Source: Pseudobacteriovorax sp.
GTDB taxonomy: Bacteria; Bdellovibrionota_B; Oligoflexia; Oligoflexales; Oligoflexaceae
Length of the DNA stretch: 64,000 nucleotides
Reading direction: 5' to 3'
Assembly: GCA_013215145.1 (NCBI GenBank)
Contig: JABSRP010000041.1
Span: 1-64,000 of the forward strand
The notes beneath the pieces are model-generated. The model was not told the origin of the DNA. It saw only the letters and a program-made list of their open reading frames with translations, and ran no database searches. Numbering within the stretch: the first letter of the stretch is position 1; the number at the start of each line of letters is the position of its first letter. This document shows positions 36,037 through 44,828 of this stretch, in pieces. The position numbers were made by a program, and so were the translations under genes.

Positions 36037-37107
36037 TTACTGCGCTGGAGGGATGTTCTCCCAGGGAAAGTTTTGATAGCTATCAAATGCCACCGTACCG
36101 TCTTTGCCTGCGTTTTTGCCAATGATAAAGCTCTTATCGAGAGCGATGCCGTGGGTGGCAAAGGCAAAGATATCCGTTGTGGAATTACCTACACCAATGA
36201 CGATATCGATTCCCTTGCTTTGAATACTTCGTAACTCTCGCACCTTATAGGCGCCAACGTTTTCGTTACTCGGTAAGGCATCATTTAGCGTGGGAGCTAG
36301 TTTGATGTAGCCTTTAGCTGCTGGAAGCTGCGCTAGCCAGTTTCTCGTGAGCTCATTGACGATAAATGGTCGCCCTGTAATATATAGGGGATAGTAACCG
36401 CGTTCTTTTATTCTTTTGGTAAAATCGGAGGCTCCCTCGTAGGCTTTGCCCACATAGGAAAGATTGTCTTGAAACCAGGAGGATAGCTTGTTTAGCACAA
36501 TGGTGGCATCAATGGATTCGCTCAGATAGCGCTTAAAGGCCTCTTGGTAGACCTCACTATCGCCAGTGGTGAGGGTGCCATCGATGTCGATCATCGCAGC
36601 TTTTTGTCCCCTCGGTAAAATATGTAGATAACTGGAAGTGTTTTGTCCGTTGGCCAATAGTTTATGATGAAGCTTATAGACGCCCGGTCCCAGATTGCCC
36701 ACGACCTTCGGATCAAGTATGGTGTCTACTTGCCCCTTTTTGTCTGTGGTCTGCTGACCAAGCTCTACGAGTTGATTGCCGCATGTATCCAGGTACGATG
36801 CGATGTCTTCGCCAATGATCGGTGTCCGTAGAGGTCCTACCTGCCAACCGAAAAAGCTTCTTACGACAAAGGATTCGGCGTGGCCTGTCGTGGTGATACC
36901 ATCGTTGCTGCGGTGATCAGGTTTTGCCACAGCATTTTGGGTACGATTTCCTATGTTTTTCCAAGGAACATTGCTGTGAGAAGGTAGTGGAGTTTGCTCG
37001 CAGTTCTGCCAGATGATATCAGAACTGCTCTTTAGGCCTGCTTGCTCCGTTTGAGTTGTGGATTTGCATGCTCCCAGGAAGATTAAGAGTATCCATTTAA
37101 ATTTCAT
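36037..37107 (-). CDS. Lipin/LNS2-like HAD phosphatase lipoprotein
   Basis: A 356-aa lipoprotein (MKFKWILLIFLGAC, lipobox Cys14). Residues about 165-350 form a HAD phosphatase of the LNS2 (lipin/Ned1/Smp2) kind: catalytic Asp174 and Asp176 in DIDGTLT, YITGRPF as motif II, KVREL as motif III Lys, and GVGNSTTDIFAF as motif IV. Eukaryotic lipins dephosphorylate phosphatidate. A membrane-tethered, extracytoplasmic version here could act on phospholipid or a related phosphoester; the substrate is inferred. The N-terminal ~160 residues (RSFFGWQVGP, LGPGVYKLHHKL) resemble the beta-rich part found before LNS2 in bacterial homologues. AGGGAGAG precedes the ATG. Confidence 0.85.
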   Translation of the reverse strand: MKFKWILLIFLGACKSTTQTEQAGLKSSSDIIWQNCEQTPLPSHSNVPWKNIGNRTQNAVAKPDHRSNDGITTTGHAESFVVRSFFGWQVGPLRTPIIGEDIASYLDTCGNQLVELGQQTTDKKGQVDTILDPKVVGNLGPGVYKLHHKLLANGQNTSSYLHILPRGQKAAMIDIDGTLTTGDSEVYQEAFKRYLSESIDATIVLNKLSSWFQDNLSYVGKAYEGASDFTKRIKERGYYPLYITGRPFIVNELTRNWLAQLPAAKGYIKLAPTLNDALPSNENVGAYKVRELRSIQSKGIDIVIGVGNSTTDIFAFATHGIALDKSFIIGKNAGKDGTVAFDSYQNFPWENIPPAQ

Positions 37108-37219
37108 TCTGCTCTCCCTTAAATTCTCTAAAATTTTAAATTATAGCAGAGTTAATGGAATCCATAGTATTTTTTAAAAGTTATGCTGATCTTGTGGAAG
37201 TTATCAGAGTGATGGTCGA

Positions 37220-39229
37220 CTAGGCAGCGTTGTCTTTATTATGCAATGACCATTTCAGAATAGTGTTTTTGAGAACATCTTTACGTATCGGTTTGGTTAA
37301 ATAATCGTTCATCCCCACATCATAACATGCCTGCTTATCTTCCTTCATTGCCCCGGCCGAGAGTGCTATGATAATAACTTCCGATCTAGGGCCGCGCCTG
37401 ATTTGTCTCGTGGCCTCGATACCGTCCATGACTGGCATATGGCAATCCATTAAAACGATATCATACTCACCGTCTTCGACTTTTGAAACGGCGCTCGCAC
37501 CATCACCTACCAGATCTGCAGAGATTTGTAATTTCTTTAAAAGTCTAAGAATCACCATGGCATTCACAGCATTATCTTCTACTACCAGTAATTTTAAATC
37601 ATTAAAATCTGTAGTATCTTTATGGCTAGGTAAAGTGGTCATTTTCTGATGCGTTTCGCTAAATGTGGCTTTCTCAATGGGGATTGAAAAGAAAAAACGA
37701 CTCCCTTCCCCTAATTTAGATTGAACATCAATCTTGCCACCCATCAAACCAACCAGACGGTAAGCAATGCTTAGGCCGAGTCCTGTCCCTCCATATTTCC
37801 TGGTTGTTGAGTTATCAACCTGTAAAAACTCGTCAAAAACCCTGTCGATACGGTCCTGGTCAATTCCGATTCCTGTATCGTACACAGAAACCTCTAGCCT
37901 TTTATTAGGTATCTGACGGGCAACAACTCGTATGCTTCCTGTGGGCGTGAATTTTATACTATTGGATACTAGGTTTGTAACGATTTGTTTCATCCTAAGG
38001 GGGTCCAGTTGAACGTATTTGGGGAGGCTGGGATCGACATCAAAATCAATGCTTATCCCCTTACTGACGGCTGCTGAGCGAAACAAACCACAAACGGATT
38101 CAATGATCTCTACCACACTGCATGGTACTGTCTCTAGTTCAATCATGTCGGCTTCTATTTTTGATTGATCGAGAATATCGTTGAGGATACCTACCATAAG
38201 TTCACCAGATTCAGCAATGACTTGTAGATACTGTTTTTGCTTGTCATTGAGTTCTTCATCGTCAAGTAATTGAATGACCCCTAAAACACCATTCATTGGG
38301 GTCCTGATTTCATGGCTCATATTTGCTAGGAACTTCTGTTTGTGATTGGCAAGTTCCTCAGCTTTCATTTTGAGTTTTTGAGCTTCCGACGAGGCTGCTT
38401 CTAACTCAGAGGTCTTGAGTCTAACTTGTCGCGAGATTTCGTTACGGGTTGAGAGGACATGTCCCAAAAAGAATCCTGATGCGATGATAAAAAGGCAAGT
38501 GAGTAAACAAATGACAAGTTCGGGTTTGCGCATATCTGGCTGATCTAGTCCTAGGGCATCCACCTGGTAGAACAAGTCAAATCTTCCCATTCGGCTGATC
38601 TCTCTGACTAAGTCAGCGTTGAGAAAACCCGTCTGCAGAATTTCTAAATCTTTGGAACCATGACTTATCCTAGAAAAAGTCTGGTTATCGTTATTGTAGA
38701 TAAGTAGGTAACCAGGGTTATTGATCTTGTCATCCGAAAGACTGAGTAAGTCCCTTAGGTTCATGAATATTGTCATGAAACCCTCAGTACCGCTATCGCT
38801 GCGGATATAAATGGATTGCATAAGTAGCTGTTGCTGTGGAAGAATCTTATCGGGTTCAATGACGTCGAAGTTTTCACATAATTCTGTCCGACCGACTCTA
38901 AACTGAATTTTAGGTTTATGGCCTGTCCAGCAGAGGGCTTCAAGGTCATTGCTACCTGGTAGTGCTTCGGCAAAACTCCTGAAGCTTTTTGCTGAAGGTT
39001 GGCTCTCGGTGGACATATAAGCTTCGAGTACTGTGAGATTAAGTTTTCTCCGATCGATGTTAGCAATAAGTTCGCTGCGGCGAATATCTGTCATTAAACG
39101 ATGCTCTCCCTTCGTTTTCTCCAGAAGCCTTTTGGAAAACAAACTGTAAAGGTAAGCAGAGGCGAGCAAACTGATCACTATAGTCAATGCATAAACACCA
39201 GTTTTTGAGTCTATTTGTACTTTCCGCAA
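37220..39229 (-). CDS. Hybrid sensor histidine kinase with receiver domain
   Basis: A 669-aa membrane kinase: transmembrane helix 1 near residues 12-32, periplasmic sensor to about 235, transmembrane helix 2 near 236-258, coiled coil, HisKA with the phospho-His in NMSHEIRTPMNG, HATPase with VTNLVSNSIKFT, DTGIGID and GGTGLGLSI, and a C-terminal receiver with VLMDCHMPVMDG and YLTKPI. No HPt domain follows, so phosphate must leave through a separate HPt or act within the protein. The start is a TTG with AAGGG upstream. It begins 4 bp after the stop of a solute-binding protein gene on the same strand, which suggests a binding protein feeding this sensor. Confidence 0.93.
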   Translation of the reverse strand: MRKVQIDSKTGVYALTIVISLLASAYLYSLFSKRLLEKTKGEHRLMTDIRRSELIANIDRRKLNLTVLEAYMSTESQPSAKSFRSFAEALPGSNDLEALCWTGHKPKIQFRVGRTELCENFDVIEPDKILPQQQLLMQSIYIRSDSGTEGFMTIFMNLRDLLSLSDDKINNPGYLLIYNNDNQTFSRISHGSKDLEILQTGFLNADLVREISRMGRFDLFYQVDALGLDQPDMRKPELVICLLTCLFIIASGFFLGHVLSTRNEISRQVRLKTSELEAASSEAQKLKMKAEELANHKQKFLANMSHEIRTPMNGVLGVIQLLDDEELNDKQKQYLQVIAESGELMVGILNDILDQSKIEADMIELETVPCSVVEIIESVCGLFRSAAVSKGISIDFDVDPSLPKYVQLDPLRMKQIVTNLVSNSIKFTPTGSIRVVARQIPNKRLEVSVYDTGIGIDQDRIDRVFDEFLQVDNSTTRKYGGTGLGLSIAYRLVGLMGGKIDVQSKLGEGSRFFFSIPIEKATFSETHQKMTTLPSHKDTTDFNDLKLLVVEDNAVNAMVILRLLKKLQISADLVGDGASAVSKVEDGEYDIVLMDCHMPVMDGIEATRQIRRGPRSEVIIIALSAGAMKEDKQACYDVGMNDYLTKPIRKDVLKNTILKWSLHNKDNAA

Positions 39230-39233
39230 TCCT

Positions 39234-40674
39234 TTAGCCCTTAAGATGACGTTTCAAGTGAGAGGGGTAACGATTCTGTAGTCTTTGCCACTGTTTTTTC
39301 TGGTTCTGAAAACCCTGCGCGCTGCTTATGCTATCCCATTTTTCTGAAACTGCTTTGAGGGCTGCCTCGGATTCAATACTTTGAAAGTTAGCGGCATGGA
39401 TACCTTGCCTGAGAGCAGAAAAATACTGACCCTGGGCTTTGAGATAAAAATCTGGTATCGCTTCGTTTAGCGATGTCTTTAGGGTTGTCAAAAAATTCTC
39501 ACCGTAGACATCCTTGATTGGTTCATATTGAAAGTGCTCTTTTCTGAATGGATCGAAAAAGCCCTTAGCTTCCGCAATGGCGCGACTAGAAATCACGCCA
39601 TTTGTAGCAAAAAAACCGAAAAGACTTGCAAGTTCAGGACAACGGCTATTCTTTCCAACGACATAGCTCCAGCCCCAATTAAAATACGAAATAGATTGCT
39701 CTTTGCCTCCAAGTGTTCCACCAGGTGTCTGAACAACAAGCAAATCATCTTTGATGTTCGACTTTGGCGAAAAGAAAAATTTCTGACCACCCCCCCCAAC
39801 TAAGATTCGCGTAACAATTACCTTGATTGAACAACGAAAAATTTTCATATGGCCCGTTTCTCTGGCAGCTTGGATGCAAAAATCTTGTAGCGCTCTTCAT
39901 CTCCTCGAGTGCAGTCACACTAGAATCAACTGTCAGTTGAGGTCTCAAATCTGCAGAGCAGGGATAAAGGCCTTTGCCATGCAGTCTGATCCAATATTCC
40001 CAATGCATATAGAGCTTGTGTCGAAAAAAGCAGCCGCCATATTGATTTTTTGAGGGTTTATGAAAAAAAGCAAGTTGTCTATCGAGCTCTTCCCAGGTTT
40101 GGGGAATTTCAAGGTTTCGCTGGAATTTTTGCCGATACCTGTCTTGATTTTTCTTATCTAAAAGCCAAGATTTCCTGAGAAAGAGCATGTAGGCATCGCC
40201 GCTGGTTTGCAGACCAAAGAGTTTGTCTGCATAATAATCCCCAAGTGAATAAAGTGATGTTTCATAGTCTTGAAGACTCATTTTTGAGACATCATTGTCA
40301 AACTCCTGGATGACATCAGCCTCTGCTAGGTCGGGTATCGAAAAACTTGGAGGGATCGCAATATCAAAGTGATTATCTCGTCCCTTAATCAATCTCGTCT
40401 TCAATAGGTGATTGGTTATATCGTTGAAGCCTACTTCTTTAAGTTTAACCTGTACCGAGGTTAGCTTGGAGAATTGTTGAATAATAGGTTTTAGATTTGC
40501 CAAGCAACCTTTGGGATATATAACTGTCAGATCCTTAGTTTTAGCTGAATCGGCAATGTCACGGATAAACTTTTGATCGATATTCTTGCCATCTGTGGCG
40601 CTTTTTACCCAAGCAGGCAGACTAAGGAAAGCTCCTCCACTTGCAAGGAGTAACTGCCTTCTATTCCAGTTCAC
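39234..40674 (-). pseudogene. Extracellular solute-binding protein, frameshifted in a poly-G tract
   Basis: Two overlapping frames together make one ABC-type solute-binding protein. The first runs from a GTG at 40674 (AGAGGGGG upstream; signal with twin-Arg NRRQLLL) through DLTVIYPKG, NHFDIAIPPS and TWEELDRQLAFF to NLSWGG. The second continues GGGQKFFFSPKSN... to 39234. The shift falls exactly in a run of eight G on the coding strand (C at 39790-39797); seven G would restore one frame of about 480 aa. The frame therefore appears off in this copy, by phase variation, recent mutation or sequence error. No permease or ATPase is nearby. It lies immediately before the hybrid kinase and is best seen as a periplasmic co-sensor. 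Confidence 0.82.
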
Positions 40675-40854
40675 TCTGAGCCCCCTCTGTAAACCTAATT
40701 CTATTTACCCAATCGTATTCGGAGTTCTCTTGTTTTTCTAAAGGTTTGAGGTATGGCGTTTTTATTTTGTATCGTTCGCTTCCGTTAGAAATAGGATGGT
40801 ATGGAGTTGGGTGGCTTTTAAGCTGCTGTGAAAGCGATGGATATAGGCTTTTAT

Positions 40855-40880
40855 TGCGGAAAGCAAAAAAACTTTCCGCA
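40855..40880 (-). terminator. Hairpin after the AsmA gene, possible terminator
   Basis: A perfect 9-bp stem TGCGGAAAG / CTTTCCGCA with an 8-base A/T loop, about 90 bp beyond the AsmA stop. The T-run after it on the minus strand is weak (ATAAAAG), so terminator function is only possible. Confidence 0.4.
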
Positions 40881-40966
40881 GTCCTTTCGAAAAACAGTCT
40901 GTTGACAAAACGTTCTCAAGACCTACGATTCACTTTGGTCAATAGATCGTTCATCGAGTAAATTCC

Positions 40967-43402
40967 TTAAAATGGCAGCTTCTTCTTCAAGGCCTCCTTA
41001 GCCTTTTCCTTGGCTTTTTTCTCGGCCTCTTTTTTGCGCTTTTCTGCCTCAGCTTTAGCTTTCTGCTTGGCTTTGTCAGCTTCGGCCCGAGCTTTGGCCT
41101 TGACTTTAGCTGCCTCTGCGGCAGCTTTTTTCTTTGCCTCCTGCAGTTTTTTATCCACCAATTGCTTGGCCTGGCCTTTAACAGCTCGCGTGATATTAGC
41201 TGTGGCTGTACCGATAAAGTGCTTGGGAATACTATCGTAGCGATAGCAGGGGCTAGAGAGCTTGCATCCTACCTCTATGGGAAGATACACGGGTTCGCCA
41301 GATTCGGAGAAGACCTCTTCCACTTCAATGGGCCCTTGCTTGACATCGATATCTATGAGGCCTGTGCGGTTAAAGGAATCAAAAAGCTTCCATTGAGCTT
41401 CGAGCTTATCCTCTGTGAGATGGATGACTGTGTTGCCTTTGATATCGATACCCTGATCCGGAAACGGTTCGGCATGAAAATTCGGAGCGACTAGTGCACC
41501 AGCCCTCAATGAAAACTCTGAGCTGATCCGCTTATAGGATCCTTTCACATCTTTGAGGGATTTGACCTTGCCTAAGGAAAGGTTGGGGACCTTGCCTTTC
41601 ACATCCGATAGGATTTTTGCAACACTCTCGTCAAGCATCTTTCTAGTGTCGATTGTACGTAGTGCTGCATTATCTACAGCAAATTGACCGTTAAGGTTTA
41701 GGTTTGCTAAGACAGCATCCGGGTTAAGACTTTTACCCTCCCCTTTAGCTTGCAGGGTCATGGACCCTGCAACAGTATTAGCGAAGGAGTCCAAGAAGGT
41801 CTCTATGGCTTTTTTGAAGTCTAGATTAGCGACATCCAGATCCACCTGGTAAGTCGGCGGTTGCTTGTCTAGGGCGAGTTGCAAGGAGGTATCGATGTGT
41901 CCACCGAACAGTTTTAGTTTAAGAGGTTTCACTGCGGCCGTTAAATCTTTGTAGTTTACCCCAAGATCTATCGAAGAGATCACGATATTTTGATAGCGAA
42001 AGTCTGCGATATCAGTTTTCAATTGAAGACTGGATTCTGCAATGAGCGGATTTTTGATGAGCTCAGCAATCATAGCATCGAAATCAGCTGCCGGCTCCCC
42101 TTGACTCTCGCCCTTTGGGGATGGCTTTCCTCCTGGCTGGCTTGTAGGGCGACTTTCGGCATCTTTCGATGCAGATGTTTCGTCTTGAGGTTCCGGTTCA
42201 GGAAGGACCAAAACCTTGTCGAGGTGTAGCTGTGTGGAGTGGATTTTGATCTCAGCCTGTGGTGTGGCAAACCCTTTAACCTTGGCGTCTAGATCCAAGT
42301 GATCTTTGCCAGAAGTCGTCATTCGTAGCTGTAGGTCTCTAACTTCATCTGTGACAACCGAGGTTTGTAACTCAATTTGCAAGTCTGGGTGAATAAGGTC
42401 TCCCAGTGGTGGGATCGTGTCTTTAAGGCTGGCAGGTTTAAACGGGGCCAGCGTTGCTTGAGCTTCGTAACTGAGCCCCTCTTTCCAGTTAGCTTTGGCC
42501 GTCACCTCTAAGACGGGCCCCAAGGCCTCGAGACGTAACTTCGATACTTCAATACCAACGGCGCTTGCTTCAGCGAGTAGCTGTATGGTGAGTGGATCAC
42601 CATCGGTTTTGTTTAAGGCTCCCGGTACTTCCATGGTCATTTCGTTTAGGTTTACTTCCAAGTCAATCTTCGCTTTTTGAAATGCTGCACCACTAAATGT
42701 GGGATTGATGGTGGACGCAATACGAAGCGGACCATTGATGGCAATATCCCCCAGTTTGGTCGCAACATCACTCCAGACCTTTAACTGGATGGGCTGCTGG
42801 AGCCCTAAATCCTTGAGCTCCAGGTTGAAGCCCTTTAGCTTTTGATTGAGGGCTAAACCTGCATCTTGGAAGTGCAGGTGGGCGTCCTCGATACTAACGT
42901 CGATTTGCGCAGCAAGAAGAATGGCAGCCAGTGGATTAGACTCAGGGTCCACAGATGATCCCCTCGACGAATCTGGCGATTTAGTGGCACTTGTCTGATC
43001 ACTAGATGCTGCCTCTGAGCTTGTAGATGGAACGAGATCTAAGGCGTTGAGCCTTCCTGTAGCGTCACGTTGGATATGTATACGCGGCTCTTTAAGTTCG
43101 AAAGTGACTTGCGGTTTTCCAGCAAAAATATCGCTGAAGGGAATCACTAAGTAGGATCTCTCCACTTGAATCAAACGTTCACCGTTAGGCAGTGTTACAC
43201 TGGTGCCTTGGATGTCGATTTCGACTCGGCCCCATAAACTTAAACCAAGTTGATCAATTGACAGCTCTCCTTCGATCTGCTCGTTAGCTACCGCTAAAAG
43301 CTCCTCACGATACTGGTCAATATCAACGATCAACGGAATGATGACAGCGGCTAATGCCAAAGTTACAAGTAAACTTCCGATTATGAGCAGTACTTTTTTC
43401 AT
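40967..43402 (-). CDS. AsmA-family protein with Lys/Ala-rich C-terminal coiled coil
   Basis: An 811-aa protein anchored by an N-terminal helix (MKKVLLIIGSLLVTLALAAVIIPLIV). The next segment DIDQYREELLAVANEQIEGELSI is the typical AsmA start, and the long beta-rich body (repeats such as LDLDVKG, GHIDTSLQLALDK) fits the bridge-like lipid-transfer/AsmA superfamily of the periplasm. AsmA-type proteins affect outer-membrane assembly and phospholipid transport. Residues about 160-200 and 400-440 are Ser/Gln/Pro-rich linkers, and the last ~60 residues are an unusual KAKA/EAEK coiled coil. The ATG at 43402 follows AAGGAT; an upstream extension is possible but has no signal character. Confidence 0.88.
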   Translation of the reverse strand: MKKVLLIIGSLLVTLALAAVIIPLIVDIDQYREELLAVANEQIEGELSIDQLGLSLWGRVEIDIQGTSVTLPNGERLIQVERSYLVIPFSDIFAGKPQVTFELKEPRIHIQRDATGRLNALDLVPSTSSEAASSDQTSATKSPDSSRGSSVDPESNPLAAILLAAQIDVSIEDAHLHFQDAGLALNQKLKGFNLELKDLGLQQPIQLKVWSDVATKLGDIAINGPLRIASTINPTFSGAAFQKAKIDLEVNLNEMTMEVPGALNKTDGDPLTIQLLAEASAVGIEVSKLRLEALGPVLEVTAKANWKEGLSYEAQATLAPFKPASLKDTIPPLGDLIHPDLQIELQTSVVTDEVRDLQLRMTTSGKDHLDLDAKVKGFATPQAEIKIHSTQLHLDKVLVLPEPEPQDETSASKDAESRPTSQPGGKPSPKGESQGEPAADFDAMIAELIKNPLIAESSLQLKTDIADFRYQNIVISSIDLGVNYKDLTAAVKPLKLKLFGGHIDTSLQLALDKQPPTYQVDLDVANLDFKKAIETFLDSFANTVAGSMTLQAKGEGKSLNPDAVLANLNLNGQFAVDNAALRTIDTRKMLDESVAKILSDVKGKVPNLSLGKVKSLKDVKGSYKRISSEFSLRAGALVAPNFHAEPFPDQGIDIKGNTVIHLTEDKLEAQWKLFDSFNRTGLIDIDVKQGPIEVEEVFSESGEPVYLPIEVGCKLSSPCYRYDSIPKHFIGTATANITRAVKGQAKQLVDKKLQEAKKKAAAEAAKVKAKARAEADKAKQKAKAEAEKRKKEAEKKAKEKAKEALKKKLPF

Positions 43403-43727
43403 AGTTGGTAGATCCTTATGGTGACAGAGCAGCGCTGAATCGATTTGGTCAATAGCCATCGCGATGTATCCTAATTGATACAATAGGAATAACGAGCCAA
43501 AGTCAAGTCACTCAGGGACAACGATTACTAGTTTTCGCCCTTTAGTCTCCTAGGAACTAACCCTTGCAAAATTACTAACAGCCTAAAGGCTGATTTAGGT
43601 GGTAAGCAGAATTTATGTTATCGATCGGTACTCAGTTCTTTGCGCTTTCTAAAGGTCTCCGAAAAAATTCCGATACTTACACCAAACAACTGGAACAATT
43701 TTGAAAACTAAGTAGAGGTCTAAGAGA
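43403..43727. other. Intergenic region between divergent AsmA and poly-Cys lipoprotein genes
   Basis: About 325 bp carrying the two divergent promoters. A short AGCCT/AGGCT dyad near 43580 is the only structure seen. Nothing coding is supported. Confidence 0.4.
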
Positions 43728-44564
43728 TTGAAATTAATAACATTTATACTTCTTTCTGGGTCTCTGTTGGCATCATGCAAAGCCTCCTTTGATAACGTCG
43801 ATGGCAAAAAATTAGAAGCCAGCGTTCAGAAGAACCCAGCCACCGTAGAGAGTGACTCGGCAGACAAAAAAGGCGGATCTAATGATCCTACCGACGAAGG
43901 CGTGCGGATCGTGACGGAAGATGAGTTTGGGCCAGGTGAGTATGAGGACTGCCCAGAGGGCGGAAAAAAAATCACCATAGGGTTAGATAAAAATCTAGAC
44001 GGAATTCTCGATCCAGAGGAAATTGAAGACGTCGCATACGAGTGTACCGATGGTTCAGAAGGCGGTCCCGGTAAAGACGGTGAAGGTAAAATGCTTTGTT
44101 GCTGCTGTTGTGAACCCGACGAGAAAGACGATGGCAAGCTAGATAAGGATAAGAAAAAAGAACTGCTCAAAAGGCTTTTATATTCTTCCGCCAGCGGAAG
44201 TAAAGATAAAGAATCCGACGCTGATAAAACGAATTGTTGCTGCATGGCGGGTAAGGATGGTGAGCAAAAAACCTGTAAGCCGGATGGTGAAGCGAAGGCC
44301 TACGGCCATAAGAAAGATAAAGATAAAGACAAGGACGATGAAAAAGATCCCGCGATGTGCTGCTGCTACCCCATGGAAGACGGCGACGATCCTAGTCAAT
44401 CAAAAGCTTACCATAACCAAAAACCTGGGGACTGTTGTTGTAGTCCAGAGCAAGGTGGTGCCAAAGCTTACGGTCATAAAAAAGACAAGGACAACGATAA
44501 AGACAAGGACCAAAAGAGCTGTTGTTGTGTTGTTATGAAACCGGATGATAGTAGCGGAAAATAG
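43728..44564 (+). CDS. Lipoprotein with repeated poly-cysteine clusters and charged Lys/Asp repeats
   Basis: A 278-aa lipoprotein (MKLITFILLSGSLLASC, Cys17), TTG start with GAGG 9 bases upstream. Residues 72-118 match the short Ca-loop-like module seen in myxobacterial and Bdellovibrio-group proteins: DCPEGGKKI, GLDKNLDGILDPEE, YECTDG, then a collagen-like EGGPGKDGEGK. After this come five clusters of adjacent cysteines: five at 124-128, then three each at 170-172, 211-213, 236-238 and 265-267. They are separated by highly charged DKDKDKD/KAYGHKKDKD segments. I know no family with this pattern. Metal binding or dense disulfide crosslinking at the cell surface are the obvious hypotheses. A perfect terminator follows. 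Confidence 0.8.
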   Translation: MKLITFILLSGSLLASCKASFDNVDGKKLEASVQKNPATVESDSADKKGGSNDPTDEGVRIVTEDEFGPGEYEDCPEGGKKITIGLDKNLDGILDPEEIEDVAYECTDGSEGGPGKDGEGKMLCCCCCEPDEKDDGKLDKDKKKELLKRLLYSSASGSKDKESDADKTNCCCMAGKDGEQKTCKPDGEAKAYGHKKDKDKDKDDEKDPAMCCCYPMEDGDDPSQSKAYHNQKPGDCCCSPEQGGAKAYGHKKDKDNDKDKDQKSCCCVVMKPDDSSGK

Positions 44565-44586
44565 ACTAATGTGAAATAAACAAAGG

Positions 44587-44619
44587 AACTCCCTATGATT
44601 CAAAATAGGGAGTTTTTAT
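44587..44619 (+). terminator. Rho-independent terminator
   Basis: A 10-bp perfect stem AACTCCCTAT / ATAGGGAGTT with an 8-base loop, running into TTTTT. It lies about 20 bp after the stop of the poly-cysteine lipoprotein. Confidence 0.93.
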
Positions 44620-44663
44620 ATTTGTCAGTGTTTTTATATGATCTCATACCAACGACTCTTTTA

Positions 44664-44700
44664 TTGACCAAGTAAAAACATTACGCCTCAACGAGTATTT
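44664..44700. repeat. Short element related to the core of the 39-bp inverted repeat
   Basis: TTGACCAAGTAA at 44664-44675 is the same 12-mer found at the inner end of the right arm of the inverted repeat near 33.5 kb. It is followed by AAAACATTACGCCTC, which matches 14 of 15 bases of AAAACACTACGCCTC at 33497-33511. Two copies in one window suggest a dispersed genomic element, here degenerate and without the long arms. Confidence 0.5.
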
Positions 44701-44792
44701 TATGACTCGCCGGTTAGATTGGATAGGCGTCATGAGTGTTAAGTGGTAAATCTCTGATGCTTCCGCTTCAACTTGTCTAGGCTCTTATCTTG

Positions 44793-44824
44793 AAAGAGGG
44801 GGAAACATCCCCCCCCCTCTTTTT
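44793..44824. terminator. Bidirectional terminator with a run of nine C
   Basis: Stem AAAGAGGGGG (44793-44802) with CCCCCTCTTT (44813-44822). The plus strand continues into T residues, and the minus strand exits into TTTC. It sits just beyond the SDR stop at 44829 and probably ends that minus-strand transcript. The C-run (44809-44817) makes the loop length prone to slippage. Confidence 0.7.
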
Positions 44825-44828
44825 CCGC

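Noticed and set aside
40746-40961. 71-aa plus-strand frame in the gap before the AsmA stop
   Set aside because: It runs across a 9-bp hairpin, has no SD and no protein-like pattern.
44675-44752. Integron attC-like site (ACGCCTCAAC and GTTAAGT present)
   Set aside because: The required RYYYAAC core is not matched, and no integrase or gene cassettes are present.
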